From positions 2,976,001-3,040,000 of the forward strand of contig NZ_AP022583.1 in assembly GCF_010731635.1 (NCBI RefSeq): a stretch of DNA of 64,000 nucleotides, given 5' to 3'. This document shows positions 50,090 to 58,945 of this stretch, one piece after another (position 1 is the stretch's first letter; every line of letters begins with the position of its first letter). The stretch comes from Mycobacterium noviomagense. GTDB lineage: Bacteria; Actinomycetota; Actinomycetes; Mycobacteriales; Mycobacteriaceae. Below the pieces are notes generated by a model. The model did not search any database and was not told where the DNA came from. It saw nothing but the letters and a program-made list of their open reading frames with translations. Both the position numbers and the translations under genes were made by a program.

Positions 50090-50344
50090 TCAGACTCCGG
50101 TTCGTGCTTTCGTCCGGGCGTTACGACGCTTCAGCGCGCGCCGCTCGTCTTCGCTCATTCCGCCCCACACGCCGGAATCCTGGCCCGTCTCCAGAGCCCA
50201 GGAGAGACACTCCGTGGTCACCGGGCAGCGGTTACAGACCAGTTTCGCGTCAGCGATCTGCGCAAGCGCCGGCCCGCTGTTCCCCACCGGGAAGAACAGC
50301 TCCGGATCCTCGTCGCGACAGACCGCCTTGTGGCGCCAATCCAT
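50090..50344 (-). CDS. whiB1: WhiB1, NO-responsive Fe-S regulator
   Basis: An essential 4Fe-4S Wbl protein that binds SigA and, after nitrosylation, DNA. The 84 aa match the Mtb length; cluster ligands are Cys9, Cys37, Cys40 and Cys46 (CNRCPVTTEC). The turn is GVWGGMSEDER and the basic tail RRALKRRNARTKAR. ATG 50342-50344 is preceded by GAGGAGTAACAA. Its promoter region carries a conserved CRP site. Syntenic with Rv3219. Confidence 0.96.
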   Translation of the reverse strand: MDWRHKAVCRDEDPELFFPVGNSGPALAQIADAKLVCNRCPVTTECLSWALETGQDSGVWGGMSEDERRALKRRNARTKARTGV

Positions 50345-50491
50345 ACGTTGTTACTCCTCACTATGTGCGCAGCAGAGCGCACAGATGTTCTTCGGCTGTT
50401 AACGCGGGCACAACAAAAGTTTCCGTACCGTTGCACGCGATCGTTCGATCGTTTCATAGGCACAACAGATGTCAATAGTCCCACGTCAGCA

Positions 50492-50507
50492 CGTGGGCAA
50501 TCTCACT
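50492..50507 (-). promoter_or_regulatory. CRP binding site of the whiB1 promoter
   Basis: On the minus strand AGTGAGATTGCCCACG differs by one base from the Mtb whiB1 CRP site AGTGAGATAGCCCACG as I recall it. It lies about 150 bp upstream of the whiB1 start in the otherwise empty 50345-50585. In Mtb, CRP (Rv3676) with cAMP activates whiB1 through this site. Confidence 0.75.
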
Positions 50508-50585
50508 TCGACGATCTGCTGGCAAAACCCACGAACCGGTGTATTACGCTGAACGCTAACCTGCGCCCACGATCGGCGCGACGTC

Positions 50586-51563
50586 TTATCGCTGCAGGTC
50601 AGAATCTTTTTCTGCGGGTGGAGCGACCACGGCCAGCGCGTCGGGCACCGCCCGGAACGTCATGCCCTCACGCAGGCCGAGGTAGTCGCCGTCGAACTGG
50701 CTCGCGATCGGCGGGCCGCTGCAAGTGACCTTCAGGCACGCCGCGTCGTCGTCCCGGACGAGGTGCTTGGCCTCCAGCTTCGGCCGCTTCGACAGCATCT
50801 GACGCAGCAATCTCAGCGTCGGAATCACCTTCATCCCGGTGAGGGCGAACACACCCAGCCCCGTCTCGAAGGTGCAGTTCGGGTTAGTCCACATCGGACG
50901 GTTGTTGCTGTATGTCCACGGATTGGTATTGGTCACCCAAACGAAATGCGCCCCCGAAATGGGTTCGCGGTCGGGTAGCTGCAGCGTCAATGTCGGCTCG
51001 CGACGCGCGTAGGCGACCGTGGTGGGTATGGCCACGCGCCAGTACCGCAGCGGGGTGACCTTGGTGCCTTTCGCGCGTTGAGCTTCGACCGCGGCCACCA
51101 CCTCGGCGTCGACGCCCATCCCGGCGTTGAGCACGGCCCAGCGCTCACCGCAGTCGATCAGGCTGATGCGGCGCCAGTTCTGCTGATGCCCGTGCTTGTC
51201 GAGCAGTCCGAGAAGCTGGTTGGTAGCGACGACCGGGTCGGGTGAGATGCCCAGCGCGCGGGCCAGGACGTTGGCCGAGCCGCCCGGCACCACCGCGACC
51301 GCAGGCACATGGCCGGTCGGCAATGGGCCCGGCGGTCCGAGTAGGCCGTTGACCACATTGCTCACCGTGCCGTCGCCGCCGTGCACCACGATCAGGTCGA
51401 CGCCGGCTTCAGCGGCCGCCTGCGCGATTTCGCCGCCGTGGCCGCGGTGGGTGGTGTGCTCGATCGTCAGCTGAAGACGACTTCGCAGCGCGTGCGCCAA
51501 CAAATCTCGGCCCGCGGGGGTCGTGGAGGTCGCGGTGGGGTTGACGATTAGCACAGCACGCAT
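50586..51563 (-). CDS. Diacylglycerol kinase / lipid kinase-like protein
   Basis: The 325-aa protein starts MRAVLIVNPTATS and has the lipid kinase catalytic motif VVHGGDGTVSNVVNGL near residue 62, typical of the DAGK catalytic domain (YegS/DgkB type). The ATG at 51561-51563 is taken because it leads directly into the first beta strand; an upstream in-frame start is not supported. The lipid substrate is unknown. Syntenic with Rv3218. Confidence 0.87.
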   Translation of the reverse strand: MRAVLIVNPTATSTTPAGRDLLAHALRSRLQLTIEHTTHRGHGGEIAQAAAEAGVDLIVVHGGDGTVSNVVNGLLGPPGPLPTGHVPAVAVVPGGSANVLARALGISPDPVVATNQLLGLLDKHGHQQNWRRISLIDCGERWAVLNAGMGVDAEVVAAVEAQRAKGTKVTPLRYWRVAIPTTVAYARREPTLTLQLPDREPISGAHFVWVTNTNPWTYSNNRPMWTNPNCTFETGLGVFALTGMKVIPTLRLLRQMLSKRPKLEAKHLVRDDDAACLKVTCSGPPIASQFDGDYLGLREGMTFRAVPDALAVVAPPAEKDSDLQR

Positions 51564-51627
51564 GTGGCAAGAGCTTAACCGCCGGATCGTCGGAATCACC
51601 GGCGCCACGGGTGGCTACGCTGGCGCT

Positions 51628-52077
51628 GTGACGGTGCCCGGCGACCGGGAGGCGCGCCCGGCCCCTGCGACTGTGCGGGGGGCGGGACTGATCGTCGCCG
51701 TACAAGGCGCGGCGGGACTGGTTGTCGCGGCTGTCTTCGTGGTGCGGGCGCTCGCCGGAGCGGACCAGCGTGTGGTCAACGGTATTGGCACCGCGGTGTG
51801 GTTCTTTTTGATCGGTGCTGCTGTGCTGGCCGCCGGATGGGGGCTGTTGCGCGGCAAGCGCGGGGGCCGCGGCTTCGCGGTCTTCACACAGCTGTTGGTG
51901 CTGCCTGTTGCCTGGTATCTGGCGGTGGGCTCGCACCGGCCGCTGTTCGGAGCGCCGGCGGCGCTGTTGGCGGTGACTGCGTTGGTGTTGCTGTTCAGTC
52001 CACCCGCGCTACGATGGGCGGCTGGTGGTCAGCGCGGTTCGGCCAGCGCCGCCAACTCCGGACCCGAGACGCGATAG
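51628..52077 (+). CDS. Small integral membrane protein (Rv3217c-like)
   Basis: The 149-aa protein has four hydrophobic helices at about residues 17-38, 45-67, 78-97 and 105-125. There are no catalytic motifs. GTG 51628 is chosen because it starts a short polar N-terminus before the first helix; an ATG at 51562 would overlap the divergent gene start. The last 49 bp overlap the convergent pseudogene. Function unknown. Confidence 0.78.
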   Translation: MTVPGDREARPAPATVRGAGLIVAVQGAAGLVVAAVFVVRALAGADQRVVNGIGTAVWFFLIGAAVLAAGWGLLRGKRGGRGFAVFTQLLVLPVAWYLAVGSHRPLFGAPAALLAVTALVLLFSPPALRWAAGGQRGSASAANSGPETR

Positions 52078-52510
52078 CTGATCAACTCCGGCTGGGCCCG
52101 CGCGCCGATCGCCTCGTACAGCGCGATCGAGTCGGAATTCCAGTCGAGACCGCCCACGACAGCCTGGTATAGCCGTTGTCGAGGCATTCGCGTGCCAGCG
52201 CCGACAGCAGCGCGCGACCCAGGCCACGTCGGCGAAATCGTCTGCGCACGTATAGATCCTCCAGATACACGCCCGCCACGCCGTCCCATGTCGAGAAATT
52301 CGTGAGCCACAGCGCCATCGCGGCAACCTCGCCATCCACCTCTGCGACGTGGCCGTGCACTGTTGGCGCATCGCCGAAAAGAGCTGCCGCCATTTGGTTT
52401 TCGGTGACGACACACAAATCGCCAACGTGCTGGAAGGCTGCTAGCTCATGGACTATGCCGGTGATGTCGGCGGTGTCTGCCGGTGTGGCCCGCCGGATGC
52501 GCCCTGTCAC
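52029..52510 (-). pseudogene. GNAT acetyltransferase, frameshifted
   Basis: The N-terminal part (from ATG 52508-52510) is a normal GNAT domain to about residue 118: MTGRIRRATPADTADITG, acetyl-CoA site RRRFRRRGLGRALL, and TRLSWAV. The expected continuation, LDWNSDSIALYEAIGA, is in another frame. One base is missing near 52150-52153 (GTG-CTC would read through). A one-base correction gives a full GNAT of about 160 aa ending at 52029. It corresponds to Rv3216. ATG overlaps the entC stop. Confidence 0.82.
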
Positions 52511-53604
52511 TGCGCGACTCCCAACGCGGTCAAGATCGTCGCGAATTTCGTAGTGGTCTCGTCGACTTCCTCATCAGGATCGGATTCGGCGACGATGCCG
52601 CCGCCGGCATGCGCGAGCGCGCTGCGGCGGTCAGCCGACAGCTGCGCCCCGCGAATCGACACAGCCCATCGGCCGTCGCCGCGTGCGTCGCACCAGCCCA
52701 CGGCGCCGGCGTAGAAACCGCGGTCTCCTTCCAGCGCGGCGATGAGCTCGCACGCTTGTTTGGTAGGCACCCCGCCGACCGCCGGGGTGGGATGCAGTGC
52801 CAATGCCAAATCCATTGCAGTCGTTGCACTGTCACGCAACCGGCCACTGATCGGTGTGCTTAGATGCCACACTGTCGCGGTACGCCTCAGCTCGGGAGCC
52901 GGCGCGATTGTCAGCTCGCGGCACAACGGCTGCAGCGCCCCACGCATCGTGTCGACCACCAGCTGGTGTTCGTGGCGGTTCTTGGCCGAACCCGCCAGCG
53001 CCGCGCCGGCTGCCTCGTCGAGCCGTGGGTCGGCGGCGCGCGGCGCCGAGCCGGCCAGCGGTCGACAGGTCACTCGGTCGCCGTCGCGGGCCACCAGCAA
53101 CTCAGGACTGGCGCCGACCAACGCCGCACCCGCATAGCGGCCGCCGGCCGGCGTCAAATCGACCAGGTAGCCGAACGCGGCGGGGTCGGCAGCGATCAGC
53201 CGGCGCAGAATGACCCGGGCGTCCAGCGGTGCGTCCGCGACCAGCCGCAAGGCTCGCGCCAGCACCACTTTGCTCAGCGCGGCACCCGGCGCGGCGAGCT
53301 GGTCGCGCGCCCGTCGCACCCGGCTGCGGTGCTGTTCGGGCGACGGTATCGCGGCAGCAACCCGCACCGCCGGCCCCGGACCGCTCGGCCAGTCGGGCAG
53401 CGTTTCGACATCCCGTATGCTCCGCGGCGCTAGCAACGCAGCAGGATGGCCGATGTCAAATGGCAACGCTCCCACAATGATTCGGGTGTTACCGGTGCGC
53501 AGCGCCGCCTGCGCCGCCGACACCTCCGAGTAGCTGCCGGCCACCCCGTCGGCGACCAGCACCCCGTCCGGCCCGCACAGCACGAACGACGGCTGGCCAC
53601 CCAT
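52507..53604 (-). CDS. entC: Isochorismate synthase EntC/MenF-type
   Basis: It converts chorismate to isochorismate, which would feed menaquinone synthesis, or salicylate for mycobactin. The 365 aa show the chorismate-binding core SGRLRDSATTAMDLALALHP then TPAVGG, FYAGAVGW, RGAQL and GGGIVAESDPDEE at the C-terminus. ATG 53602-53604. Mtb Rv3215 is 372 aa. It lies 13 bp from gpm2 in the same direction. Confidence 0.92.
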   Translation of the reverse strand: MGGQPSFVLCGPDGVLVADGVAGSYSEVSAAQAALRTGNTRIIVGALPFDIGHPAALLAPRSIRDVETLPDWPSGPGPAVRVAAAIPSPEQHRSRVRRARDQLAAPGAALSKVVLARALRLVADAPLDARVILRRLIAADPAAFGYLVDLTPAGGRYAGAALVGASPELLVARDGDRVTCRPLAGSAPRAADPRLDEAAGAALAGSAKNRHEHQLVVDTMRGALQPLCRELTIAPAPELRRTATVWHLSTPISGRLRDSATTAMDLALALHPTPAVGGVPTKQACELIAALEGDRGFYAGAVGWCDARGDGRWAVSIRGAQLSADRRSALAHAGGGIVAESDPDEEVDETTTKFATILTALGVAQ

Positions 53605-53617
53605 ACGCGATAGCTGC

Positions 53618-54196
53618 TCAGTCCAAGCGCGCCAGCTGGCGCGCTCCGTGTTCGAAGCCGCACACCGCCAGGCCTCCGGCGTTCATCGCGAAGCGGAGGC
53701 CGTCACCAACCGGCAGCTCCACCCAGCGGGCCATCACCGCGCGAGAGAAGTGGCCGTGTCCGACAAATACGACGTCGCGAGATTCCATGTGCTGCAACGC
53801 CAACGCGACAGCACGGTCAGCGCGGTCGCTGACTTGCGCAGGGCTTTCGCCGTCGGGGGCACCCTGAGTCCAGATCAGCCAGTCGGGGCGCGATTCGCGG
53901 ATCTGCGCCGTGGTGAGACCCTCGTAGGAGCCGTAATCCCATTCGGCGAGCAACTCGGTTTCCTCGTCGACGGTAAGACCGGCCAACTCGGCTGTGACGA
54001 CAGCGCGCCGCCGCGGGCTGCTAAACACCATCGGGTTGTCCAGCCCAAGGCGGCCGAGTGTTTCCTTCAAGGCCTGTGCTTGCTCGCGGCCGGCTTCGGT
54101 CAGCTCAAGTTCGGTGCGGCCGGTGTGCTGTCCGGACTTCGACCACTCGGTCTCGCCGTGGCGCAGCAACACCAGCCGATGGTCCTCGACGCCCAT
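53618..54196 (-). CDS. gpm2: Histidine phosphatase Gpm2 (Rv3214-like)
   Basis: The 192-aa protein of the phosphoglycerate-mutase superfamily has the phospho-His motif LLRHGETEWS at residues 9-18 and a second conserved His in VFVGHGHFSRAVM. Mtb Rv3214, once called entD, was shown to be an acid phosphatase with no mutase activity, which is the better label. ATG 54194-54196. It is upstream of entC. Confidence 0.9.
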   Translation of the reverse strand: MGVEDHRLVLLRHGETEWSKSGQHTGRTELELTEAGREQAQALKETLGRLGLDNPMVFSSPRRRAVVTAELAGLTVDEETELLAEWDYGSYEGLTTAQIRESRPDWLIWTQGAPDGESPAQVSDRADRAVALALQHMESRDVVFVGHGHFSRAVMARWVELPVGDGLRFAMNAGGLAVCGFEHGARQLARLD

Positions 54197-54271
54197 GTCG
54201 CCCGATTCTGCCTGAGAGTCATTGCGATCGCCGCGCGGGCATAGCGGGGAAGATGCCAGGATGGCCCGTAT

Positions 54272-54310
54272 GCGCGATGCGAAAGCGAAGCGATGAGGAG
54301 GGGCGGCGCC
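54272..54310 (+). repeat. Degenerate MIRU-like element before the ParA-like gene
   Basis: GAAGCGATGAGGAGGGGCGG matches the 3' half of the MIRU unit at 354-503, and its GAGGAGGGG supplies the ribosome-binding site of the gene starting at 54313. The 5' half is diverged. The start sits in CATATGA, as in typical MIRU-gene junctions. Confidence 0.7.
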
Positions 54311-54312
54311 AT

Positions 54313-55113
54313 ATGACTGACACGAGGGTGCTGGCGGTCGCCAATCAGAAGGGCGGGGTGGCCAAGACGACGACGGTGGCGTCGTTGGGTGCGGCGATGG
54401 CCGACGACGGGCGGCGAGTGCTGCTCGTCGATCTGGATCCCCAAGGCTGTCTGACCTTTTCGCTCGGCCACGATCCCGACAAGCTCCCGGTGTCGGTGCA
54501 TGAAGTGCTGTTAGGGGAGGTGGAACCGGACGCGGTGCTGGTCAACACCGCGGAGGGGATGACGCTGTTGCCCTCCAACATCGACCTTGCCGGCGCGGAG
54601 GCGATGTTGCTGATGCGCGCGGGCCGCGAGTATGCGTTGAAGCGTGCGCTGGACAAGCTGAACGACCGGTTCGACGTGGTGATCGTCGACTGCCCGCCGT
54701 CGCTGGGAGTTCTTACGCTCAACGGGCTCACCGCCGCCGACGAGGTGATCGTGCCGCTGCAGTGCGAGACGCTGGCGCACCGCGGCGTCGGACAGTTCCT
54801 GCGCACGGTCGCCGACGTGCAGCAGATCACCAACCCCCGGCTGCGCCTGCTGGGTGCGCTGCCGACGCTGTATGACCCGCGCACCATCCATACCCGTGAC
54901 GTGCTGCTCGACGTCGCTGACCGCTACGACTTGCCGGTGCTCGGTCCGCCAATTCCACGGACGGTGCGCTTCGCCGAGGCCAGCGCCTCCGGGTCGTCCG
55001 TGATGGCCGGGCGCAAGAACAAGGGCGCGTTGGCCTACCGGGAGTTGGCGCATGCGCTGCTCAAGCACTGGAAGTCCGGCAAGCCCCTGCCGACCTTCAC
55101 CCCAGAGGTTTAA
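54313..55113 (+). CDS. ParA/Soj-like ATPase
   Basis: The 266-aa protein has the deviant Walker A KGGVAKTTT (residues 13-21), where most ParAs have KGGVGKT, plus LVDLDPQGCLTFSL (Walker A') and VIVDCPPSLG (Walker B). ParA-type ATPases position DNA or protein complexes; there is no adjacent parB, so the cargo is unknown. ATG 54313 follows the MIRU-derived SD. Syntenic with Rv3213c. Its stop shares bases with the convergent Rv3212-like stop (TTAA). Confidence 0.9.
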   Translation: MTDTRVLAVANQKGGVAKTTTVASLGAAMADDGRRVLLVDLDPQGCLTFSLGHDPDKLPVSVHEVLLGEVEPDAVLVNTAEGMTLLPSNIDLAGAEAMLLMRAGREYALKRALDKLNDRFDVVIVDCPPSLGVLTLNGLTAADEVIVPLQCETLAHRGVGQFLRTVADVQQITNPRLRLLGALPTLYDPRTIHTRDVLLDVADRYDLPVLGPPIPRTVRFAEASASGSSVMAGRKNKGALAYRELAHALLKHWKSGKPLPTFTPEV

Positions 55114-56324
55114 CCGCCGAGCGCTACCACGGTGTCGCCGCGCTGCTCGATCAGCTTGGTGCCGGAAACGGCGGGGATCACCGCCGACGTTCCTGTTGGC
55201 CGGCTCACTGGTAGGTAGCGCTCGTTGGTCCCGGTGGTCGGGTCATAGACGCCGATGCCGTCGGTGACCGGGACCAGCAGCCGGCCGGCCATCATCGTCG
55301 CAGGCCCCAACGGAACTGCCTGGCCTGCTGCGGGAATGGTGTAGCGGTAGGTCAGGTTCGCCGCGTCGAACACCATCACGGCATCGCCTGTCCACCATGT
55401 CACCAGGTTGCCGGGGTGGGAGATGGCACTCGACGACGCCGGCTTGGGCAGCAGCGTGCTCGCCACCGTGACCCCGGTCTCGTCGACGACGTCGACCCTG
55501 GGTTGCGGTGACGGCAGGTATACCGCGGTGTTGGTGTCTGAGACGGTCAGCACCCGCGCACCTGACCTGGGGCCAATCCCAGGCTCGGGCACGAAGCGTT
55601 GCTCGGGTTCGTCCTCTTCTTTGGCCGGCCGCAGCAAGGTAAGCCGCAGGTCGGCGGCCTTGGGGCAGGCTTCGAGCACGGATACCGCCGCGGAGCTGGC
55701 TGCCGCGGACGTCAGCGTGCATCCGGCGTGCACGCCGTGCGATGACGGTTTGAGCCTCGCGTCGATCTCGCCGTAGGACAGCATCCGCACCATGTCCGAC
55801 CGCCACAATTCGAGCCGGGTGTTGCCGGCCGACAGCACCGTCGTGCCGTCTGACGTGACTGTGACGTGAGGGTCGGCGTAGCTGCTGCGGGCCGGTCCAC
55901 GCCGGCCGGTCGCGGCGTCGATGGTGCTGACCTGCCCGCAGCCGCGGTCGTCCCGGTAAACGGCGACGGCGTAGCGGTAGACCCACGACACCGCGCACAG
56001 ATCGCTGTCGCGGGCGTAAGTCCACCGCGACTCGCCGGTGCCCGGGTCGCGCCCGTTGACCGTGCGCTTGTCGGCGGTGACGACCGTACCGCCGACCACC
56101 ACGGGGCGGCTGGTGCTCGTGCTGGTCGCGGTCCAGAGTTGGCGCAGCGACGCCGGGACCGCCCGCGCAGGCGTCGGATTGGGCGGCAGAACGGCGGCCG
56201 GGCGGCTGATGGTGGCCCGGGCGTCGCTGGTCCACCAGATCAGCACCGCGGCTACCGCAACGACCACCGCGATCGCCGCGGCGGCCACGATGTCGGCCTT
56301 GGTGCGGCGTTCGGGTCTGACCAT
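55110..56324 (-). CDS. Membrane-anchored PQQ-like beta-propeller protein (Rv3212-like)
   Basis: The 404-aa protein has an N-terminal membrane anchor at about residues 10-30, AAAAIAVVVAVAAVLIWW. A large extracytoplasmic domain follows with repeated strands such as VVVGGTVVTADKRTV and RLLVPVTDGIGVYDPTTG, which suggest a beta propeller. No catalytic residues are seen. It lies 18 bp downstream of rhlE in the same direction. Function unknown. Confidence 0.82.
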   Translation of the reverse strand: MVRPERRTKADIVAAAAIAVVVAVAAVLIWWTSDARATISRPAAVLPPNPTPARAVPASLRQLWTATSTSTSRPVVVGGTVVTADKRTVNGRDPGTGESRWTYARDSDLCAVSWVYRYAVAVYRDDRGCGQVSTIDAATGRRGPARSSYADPHVTVTSDGTTVLSAGNTRLELWRSDMVRMLSYGEIDARLKPSSHGVHAGCTLTSAAASSAAVSVLEACPKAADLRLTLLRPAKEEDEPEQRFVPEPGIGPRSGARVLTVSDTNTAVYLPSPQPRVDVVDETGVTVASTLLPKPASSSAISHPGNLVTWWTGDAVMVFDAANLTYRYTIPAAGQAVPLGPATMMAGRLLVPVTDGIGVYDPTTGTNERYLPVSRPTGTSAVIPAVSGTKLIEQRGDTVVALGG

Positions 56325-56342
56325 CGGGCAGCGGCGGCCGCT

Positions 56343-57785
56343 TTAGTTGACGGGCGCGGCGTTTGCCGCTTTGCGCGGCCGGCGACGGCGGCGGCGGACG
56401 CTGTGCGTGCCGTCGCCGGTGGGCGTCTCGGCGGCCGTCTCACCGTTGGTCGTCGGGTGGCCGCTGGCCGGTTTGCCGGCGCGAGTGCGCCGCCGCGACC
56501 TGTTGCTGTTCCGCGGTGCGGATCCGTTGCTCTTGCCCTGGGTTGCGCGCGGCTTGCCGACGCTGCCGCCGGCTTCGGCCGGGATGCCCAACTCGGTGTA
56601 CAGATGCGGGGAGCTTGAGTACGTCTCCGGCGGTTCCGGGCAACCGAGCCCCAGCGCCTTGTCGATCATCGCCCAGCGGGCCAGTTCGTCCCAGTCGACC
56701 AGGGTGACCGCGACGCCGGTGCGCCCGGCGCGGCCGGTGCGGCCGATGCGGTGCACGTAGGTCTTCTCGTCGTCGGGGCACTGGTAGTTGATGACGTGGG
56801 TGACGTCGTCGATGTCGATCCCGCGGGCGGCCACGTCGGTGGCGACCAGGACATCGATATCGCCGCTGCGGAAGGCCTTGAGTGCTTTTTCCCGCGCGAC
56901 CTGGCCCAGATCCCCGTGCACCGCGCCGACCGCGAAGCCCCGCTCGGCCAGCTCGTCGGCCACCTTCTGGGCGGTGCGCTTGGTGCGGGTAAAGACCATG
57001 GTGGCGCCGCGGTCACGGGCCTGCAGGACTCGGCTGACCAGCTCCACCTTGTCCAGTGCGTGCGCGCGGTAGACGAACTGGTCGGTCGCGTCGTGTACCG
57101 CCGAGGCGTCGGGCGCCTCGGCGCGGATGTGTGTGGGCTGGTTCATGAACGTGCGGGCCAGCTTGATGATGGGGTTGGGCATCGTCGCCGAGAACAGCAT
57201 CGCTTGGCGGTCGTCGGGTATCTGGCTCAAGATGCGCTCGATGTCGGGCAGGAAGCCCAGGTCGAGCATCTCGTCGGCTTCGTCGAGCACAAGCACCCGC
57301 AGGCCGCCCAGCTGCAGGTGTCGCTGCTGGGCCAGGTCGAGCAGCCGACCGGGCGTGCCCACCACAACGTCGGCGCCGGAACGCAGCGCTTCGATCTGCG
57401 GCTCGTAAGGACGACCGCCGTAGATGGACACCACCGATAGCGGCCGGCCGTCATCGGCGCTGAGGTATTTGGCGGCGGCGGCCAGATCTTCGGAGACCTG
57501 CAGGCACAGCTCGCGGGTGGGCACCACAACGAGCGCTCGAGGCACGCCGCTCAAGTCGCCGGCGGTGGCGGTGATGCGCTGGAGCAGCGGCACGCCGAAC
57601 CCAAGGGTCTTGCCCATGCCGGTGCGGGCCTGGCCGATCAGGTCCTCGCCGGCAAGGGCCACCGGCAGGGTGAGTTCTTGGATGGCAAAAGGGCGTTCGA
57701 TGTCCTGATCGGTTAATGCACGGACGATTTCGTCGCGAACTCCCAGGGTGGCAAAGGTCAGATGGGGTGTGACAAGGGGTGTCAT
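56343..57785 (-). CDS. rhlE: DEAD-box RNA helicase RhlE
   Basis: An ATP-dependent RNA helicase linked to the degradosome and ribosome biogenesis. The 480 aa carry the full motif set: Q motif FAIQELTL, I ARTGMGKT (53-60), Ia PTREL, Ib GTPGRLLD, II LDEADEML, III SATM, V RGIDIDDVTHVI and VI HRIGRTGRAGRTG. The C-terminal 80 residues are a basic RNA-binding tail (RSRRRTRAGK and RRRRRRPRK). The ATG at 57783-57785 is used. Syntenic with Rv3211. Confidence 0.95.
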   Translation of the reverse strand: MTPLVTPHLTFATLGVRDEIVRALTDQDIERPFAIQELTLPVALAGEDLIGQARTGMGKTLGFGVPLLQRITATAGDLSGVPRALVVVPTRELCLQVSEDLAAAAKYLSADDGRPLSVVSIYGGRPYEPQIEALRSGADVVVGTPGRLLDLAQQRHLQLGGLRVLVLDEADEMLDLGFLPDIERILSQIPDDRQAMLFSATMPNPIIKLARTFMNQPTHIRAEAPDASAVHDATDQFVYRAHALDKVELVSRVLQARDRGATMVFTRTKRTAQKVADELAERGFAVGAVHGDLGQVAREKALKAFRSGDIDVLVATDVAARGIDIDDVTHVINYQCPDDEKTYVHRIGRTGRAGRTGVAVTLVDWDELARWAMIDKALGLGCPEPPETYSSSPHLYTELGIPAEAGGSVGKPRATQGKSNGSAPRNSNRSRRRTRAGKPASGHPTTNGETAAETPTGDGTHSVRRRRRRPRKAANAAPVN

Positions 57786-58026
57786 GCGTGGGCGATAAGC
57801 CTTTCGGTGTCAGGTTCGGTCAAATCTCGTCGCGGTTCGTCGAGTTCCGGGCGCGCACGAGGTTCTGACTCCGAATACGTTGCCGATTCGCGGGCCCTGC
57901 GCTGCACAGGCGGGCCAACTGCATGCACGCACATAATCGTTCGGTAGCTGTACAGCCGCTACCGACTTCCATCATAGCTGGCGCGTTGCGGCGCCCGCCT
58001 GTCGCCGTCCGGTCGGCGCGGCGAAG
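57786..58026. other. Intergenic region between rhlE and the MiaE-like gene
   Basis: No gene is seen in this part of the 418-bp divergent gap. It holds a small hairpin TCGGTAGC/GCTACCGA (57941-57948 with 57958-57965) around TGTACA, and the leader of rhlE, which in DEAD-box genes is often long. The rest of the gap is the 57-bp repeat. Confidence 0.5.
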
Positions 58027-58190
58027 GCGATCGCCAGGGCGGCGAAGCCGGTCGCAGCGGGTCGCCACCAGCACGCCTTCGTGGCGATCGCCAGGGCGGC
58101 GAAGCCGGTCGCAGCGGGTCGCCACCAGCACGCCTTCGTGGCGATCGCCAGGGCGGCGAAGCCGGTCGCAGCGGGTCGCCACCAGCACGC
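58027..58190 (+). repeat. 57-bp tandem repeat, nearly three copies
   Basis: Units start at 58027, 58084 and 58141 (third lacks its last bases). The unit on the minus strand reads GGCGACCCGCTGCGACCGG then TTCGCCGCCCTGGCGATCG, the same core as the 56-bp repeat at 1365-1980 with point changes. The array ends 13 bp before the next gene's ATG, so copy number would change its 5' region. Confidence 0.93.
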
Positions 58191-58203
58191 ATAGAGTGTT
58201 GCC

Positions 58204-58899
58204 ATGACTTCGCCTTCGCGCGCCGAGCAGGCGGCCGATCCGCAGTCGCCGCGGCTTTCCGCGGACCATCCCGGCGTCGACAAGCTCTTCGCCGTGCTCG
58301 CCTACGGCGAAATCGCCGCTTTCTACCGGCTCGCCGAGGAGGCAAAGATGGCGCCCAACCTGCGCGGCCGGATTTCGATGGCGAGCATGGCGGCCGCGGA
58401 GATGGGTCACTACGAGCTGCTGCGTGACGCCATGGAAAGCCGGGGCGTCGACGTGGTGCCCGCGATGGCGGAGTTCGCGTCGGCCCTCGATAACTACCAC
58501 CGGCTGACCACGCCGAGCACCTGGCTGGAGGCGCTGGTGAAGACGTATGTCGGTGATGCGCTGGCCGCCGACTTCTACCTGGAAATCGCCGACGGGCTGC
58601 CCGACGAAGTCGCCGACGTGGTACGCGCGGCGCTGGCCGAAACCGAGCACTCGCAGTTCGTCGTCGCCGAGGTGCGTGCCGCAGTGACCCGCAGCAGCAA
58701 ACAGCGCAGCCGACTGGCGCTGTGGTCGCGCCGCCTGCTCGGTGAGGCGATCACCCAGGCCCAATACGTTCTGGCCGAGCATGACGAGCTGGTCGACTTG
58801 GTGGTGTCGGGAACCGATGGCTTGACCCAGCTTCCGGGATTCTTTGACCGTGTGCAGCGCACCCATGACGAACGGATGCGCGAACTCGGGCTGACCTAA
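58204..58899 (+). CDS. Ferritin-like fold protein (MiaE_2-like)
   Basis: The 231-aa four-helix-bundle protein has two carboxylate-histidine motifs: AAEMGHYELL around residue 62 and ETEHSQFV around 158, expected to bind a di-iron centre. The family is related to the tRNA 2-methylthio-N6-isopentenyladenosine hydroxylase MiaE, but the substrate in mycobacteria is unknown. ATG 58204 has no visible SD; the upstream bases belong to the repeat. Syntenic with Rv3210c. Confidence 0.82.
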   Translation: MTSPSRAEQAADPQSPRLSADHPGVDKLFAVLAYGEIAAFYRLAEEAKMAPNLRGRISMASMAAAEMGHYELLRDAMESRGVDVVPAMAEFASALDNYHRLTTPSTWLEALVKTYVGDALAADFYLEIADGLPDEVADVVRAALAETEHSQFVVAEVRAAVTRSSKQRSRLALWSRRLLGEAITQAQYVLAEHDELVDLVVSGTDGLTQLPGFFDRVQRTHDERMRELGLT

Positions 58900-58945
58900 A
58901 GGCTCCGCAGGTGGCTGGTGCCTCGAGCGGGGCGGCATCGTCGGT

